Assembly (NCBI RefSeq): GCF_035594125.1
Contig: NC_087151.1
Span: forward strand, 23,729,831-23,793,830
Reading direction: 5' to 3'
DNA length: 64,000 nt
DNA from: Scylla paramamosain
Lineage: Eukaryota; Arthropoda; Malacostraca; Decapoda; Portunidae
Below, piece by piece: positions 63,061-64,000 of this stretch; within the stretch, counting starts at the first letter, position 1, and every line of letters begins with the position of its first letter. The position numbers and the translations under genes are program-made. The notes under the pieces are model-generated. The model saw only the letters and a program-made list of their open reading frames with translations, was not told the DNA's origin and searched no databases.

Positions 63061-64000
63061 AGGGATACTGGCCAAGGGAAACAAAAAAAAAAAAAACAAT
63101 AAAAAAAATGCACACTGAAATGCCAGTCTCATAAAAGGGTCAAGGCAGTAGTCAAAAATTGATGGATAAGTGTCTTGAAACCTCCCTCTTGAAGGAATTC
63201 AAATCATAGGAAGTTGGAAATACAGAAACAGGCAGGCAGTTCCAGAGTTTACCAGAAAAAGGAATGAATGATTGAGAATACCGGTTAACTCTTGCATTAG
63301 AGAGGTGGACAGCAATAGGGGTGAGATAAAGAAGAAAGTCTTGTGCAGCGAGGCAGCGGGAGGAGGGGAGGCATGCAGTTAGCAAGATCATAAGAGCAGT
63401 TAGCATGAAAAAAGTGGTAGAAGATAACTAGAGATGCAACATTGCGGCGGTGAGAGAGAGGCTGAAGACAGTCATTTAGAGGAGAGGAGTTGATGAGACG
63501 AAACGCTGTTGATTCCACCCTGTCTAGAAGAGCAGTATGAGTGGAACCCCCTCAAGACATGTGAAGCATACTCCATACATGGACGGATAAGAGTTAGCAG
63601 CTGAGGGGGGTGAGAAAAACTGGCAGAGACATCTCAGAACACCTAACTTCATAGAAGCTGTTTTAGCTAGAGATGAAATATGAAGTTTCCAGTTCAGATT
63701 ATAAGTAAAGGACAGACCGAGGATGTTCAGTGTAGAAGAGTGGGACAGTTGAGTGTCATTGAAGATGAAGGGATAGTTGTCAGGAAGGTTGTGTCGAGCT
63801 GATAGATGAAGGAATTGAATTTTTCAGGCATTGAACAGTACCAAGTTTGCTCTGCCCCAATCAGAAATTTTAGAAAGATCAGAAATCAAGCATTCTGTGG
63901 CTTTCGTGAGTGAAATGTTTACCTCCAGAAGGGTTGGACGTCTATGAAAAGACATGGAAAAGTGCAGGGTGGTATCATGAACGTAGGAGTGGACAGGACA
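63061..64000 (-). mobile_element. Jockey/CR1-type LINE, 3' part, cut by window end
   Basis: Reverse complement of 44,275-45,215, including the 12-bp deletion at 63,592 and the AACAGCGTTTCG variant at about 63,500 that other copies lack. Frames 63,518-63,297 and 63,406-63,152 carry the C-terminal region. The catalytic box region lies near 63,970-63,985 and is altered from GCTGATGAT to GTTCATGAT. Confidence 0.88.

Overview
This is a eukaryotic, gene-free stretch of heterochromatin-like DNA. I found no host protein-coding gene, tRNA or rRNA. It consists of a diverged tandem satellite invaded by retrotransposons and broken up by very long (TA)n tracts. The retroelement families (a Jockey/CR1-type LINE, an RTE-like LINE and a Penelope-like element with GIY-YIG), together with the TA-rich character, resemble what I recall from decapod crustacean genomes, probably a crab. 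That assignment is inference from memory, not a search.

The satellite monomer is about 96 bp. Its landmarks in order are an A-rich block ending in AAAACGTGT, then TTTTGAGTGTTTTTGAGC, TTAGGTACCAAAACGC, and CCCTATATGGGGAAAC. Two higher-order classes can be read by eye. Class I is a 5-monomer cycle of roughly 0.45-0.51 kb and occupies about 1-20,561 and 36,630-63,060. Class II is an approximately 11-monomer cycle of about 1.0 kb and occupies 23,691-36,630. The satellite changes orientation at about 7,950, 17,299, 35,169, 36,630 and 55,763.

Layout. 1-12,650: class I array with a Penelope-like insertion (979-2,325), two LINE 3' pieces, several (TA)n tracts, an internal palindrome (left arm to 7,951, right arm 10,384-11,158) and a truncated RTE-like element. 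12,652-22,030: a second copy of 2,592-12,630, i.e. a roughly 10-kb tandem duplication whose junction is a 27-nt hairpin inside the RTE-like element. The RTE-like copy in this unit continues into its endonuclease and is cut by a 100-N assembly gap (23,591-23,690). 23,691-36,630: class II array with two long, decayed LINE copies in opposite orientation (24,013-26,733 and 30,510-33,156). 36,630-42,019: class I array. 42,020-45,215: the most complete LINE, with 5' UTR, endonuclease and reverse transcriptase, disrupted by a stop and frameshifts. 44,275-53,229 and 55,764-64,000 are the arms of a giant inverted repeat (at least 8.2 kb per arm, about 2.5-kb spacer); the right arm runs off the window.

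The same insertions (the LINE copy at 5,829, 15,148, 51,097 and 57,116, and the minus-strand fragment at 4,571 and 49,866 with its inverted copy at 58,406) recur at homologous positions. Large-scale duplication and inversion therefore came after those insertions. All retroelement reading frames are broken and none is expected to be active. The interest lies in genome architecture: higher-order satellite, palindromes, inversion of palindrome spacers, TA expansion at a fixed place in the monomer, and phase-specific LINE insertion into the satellite.
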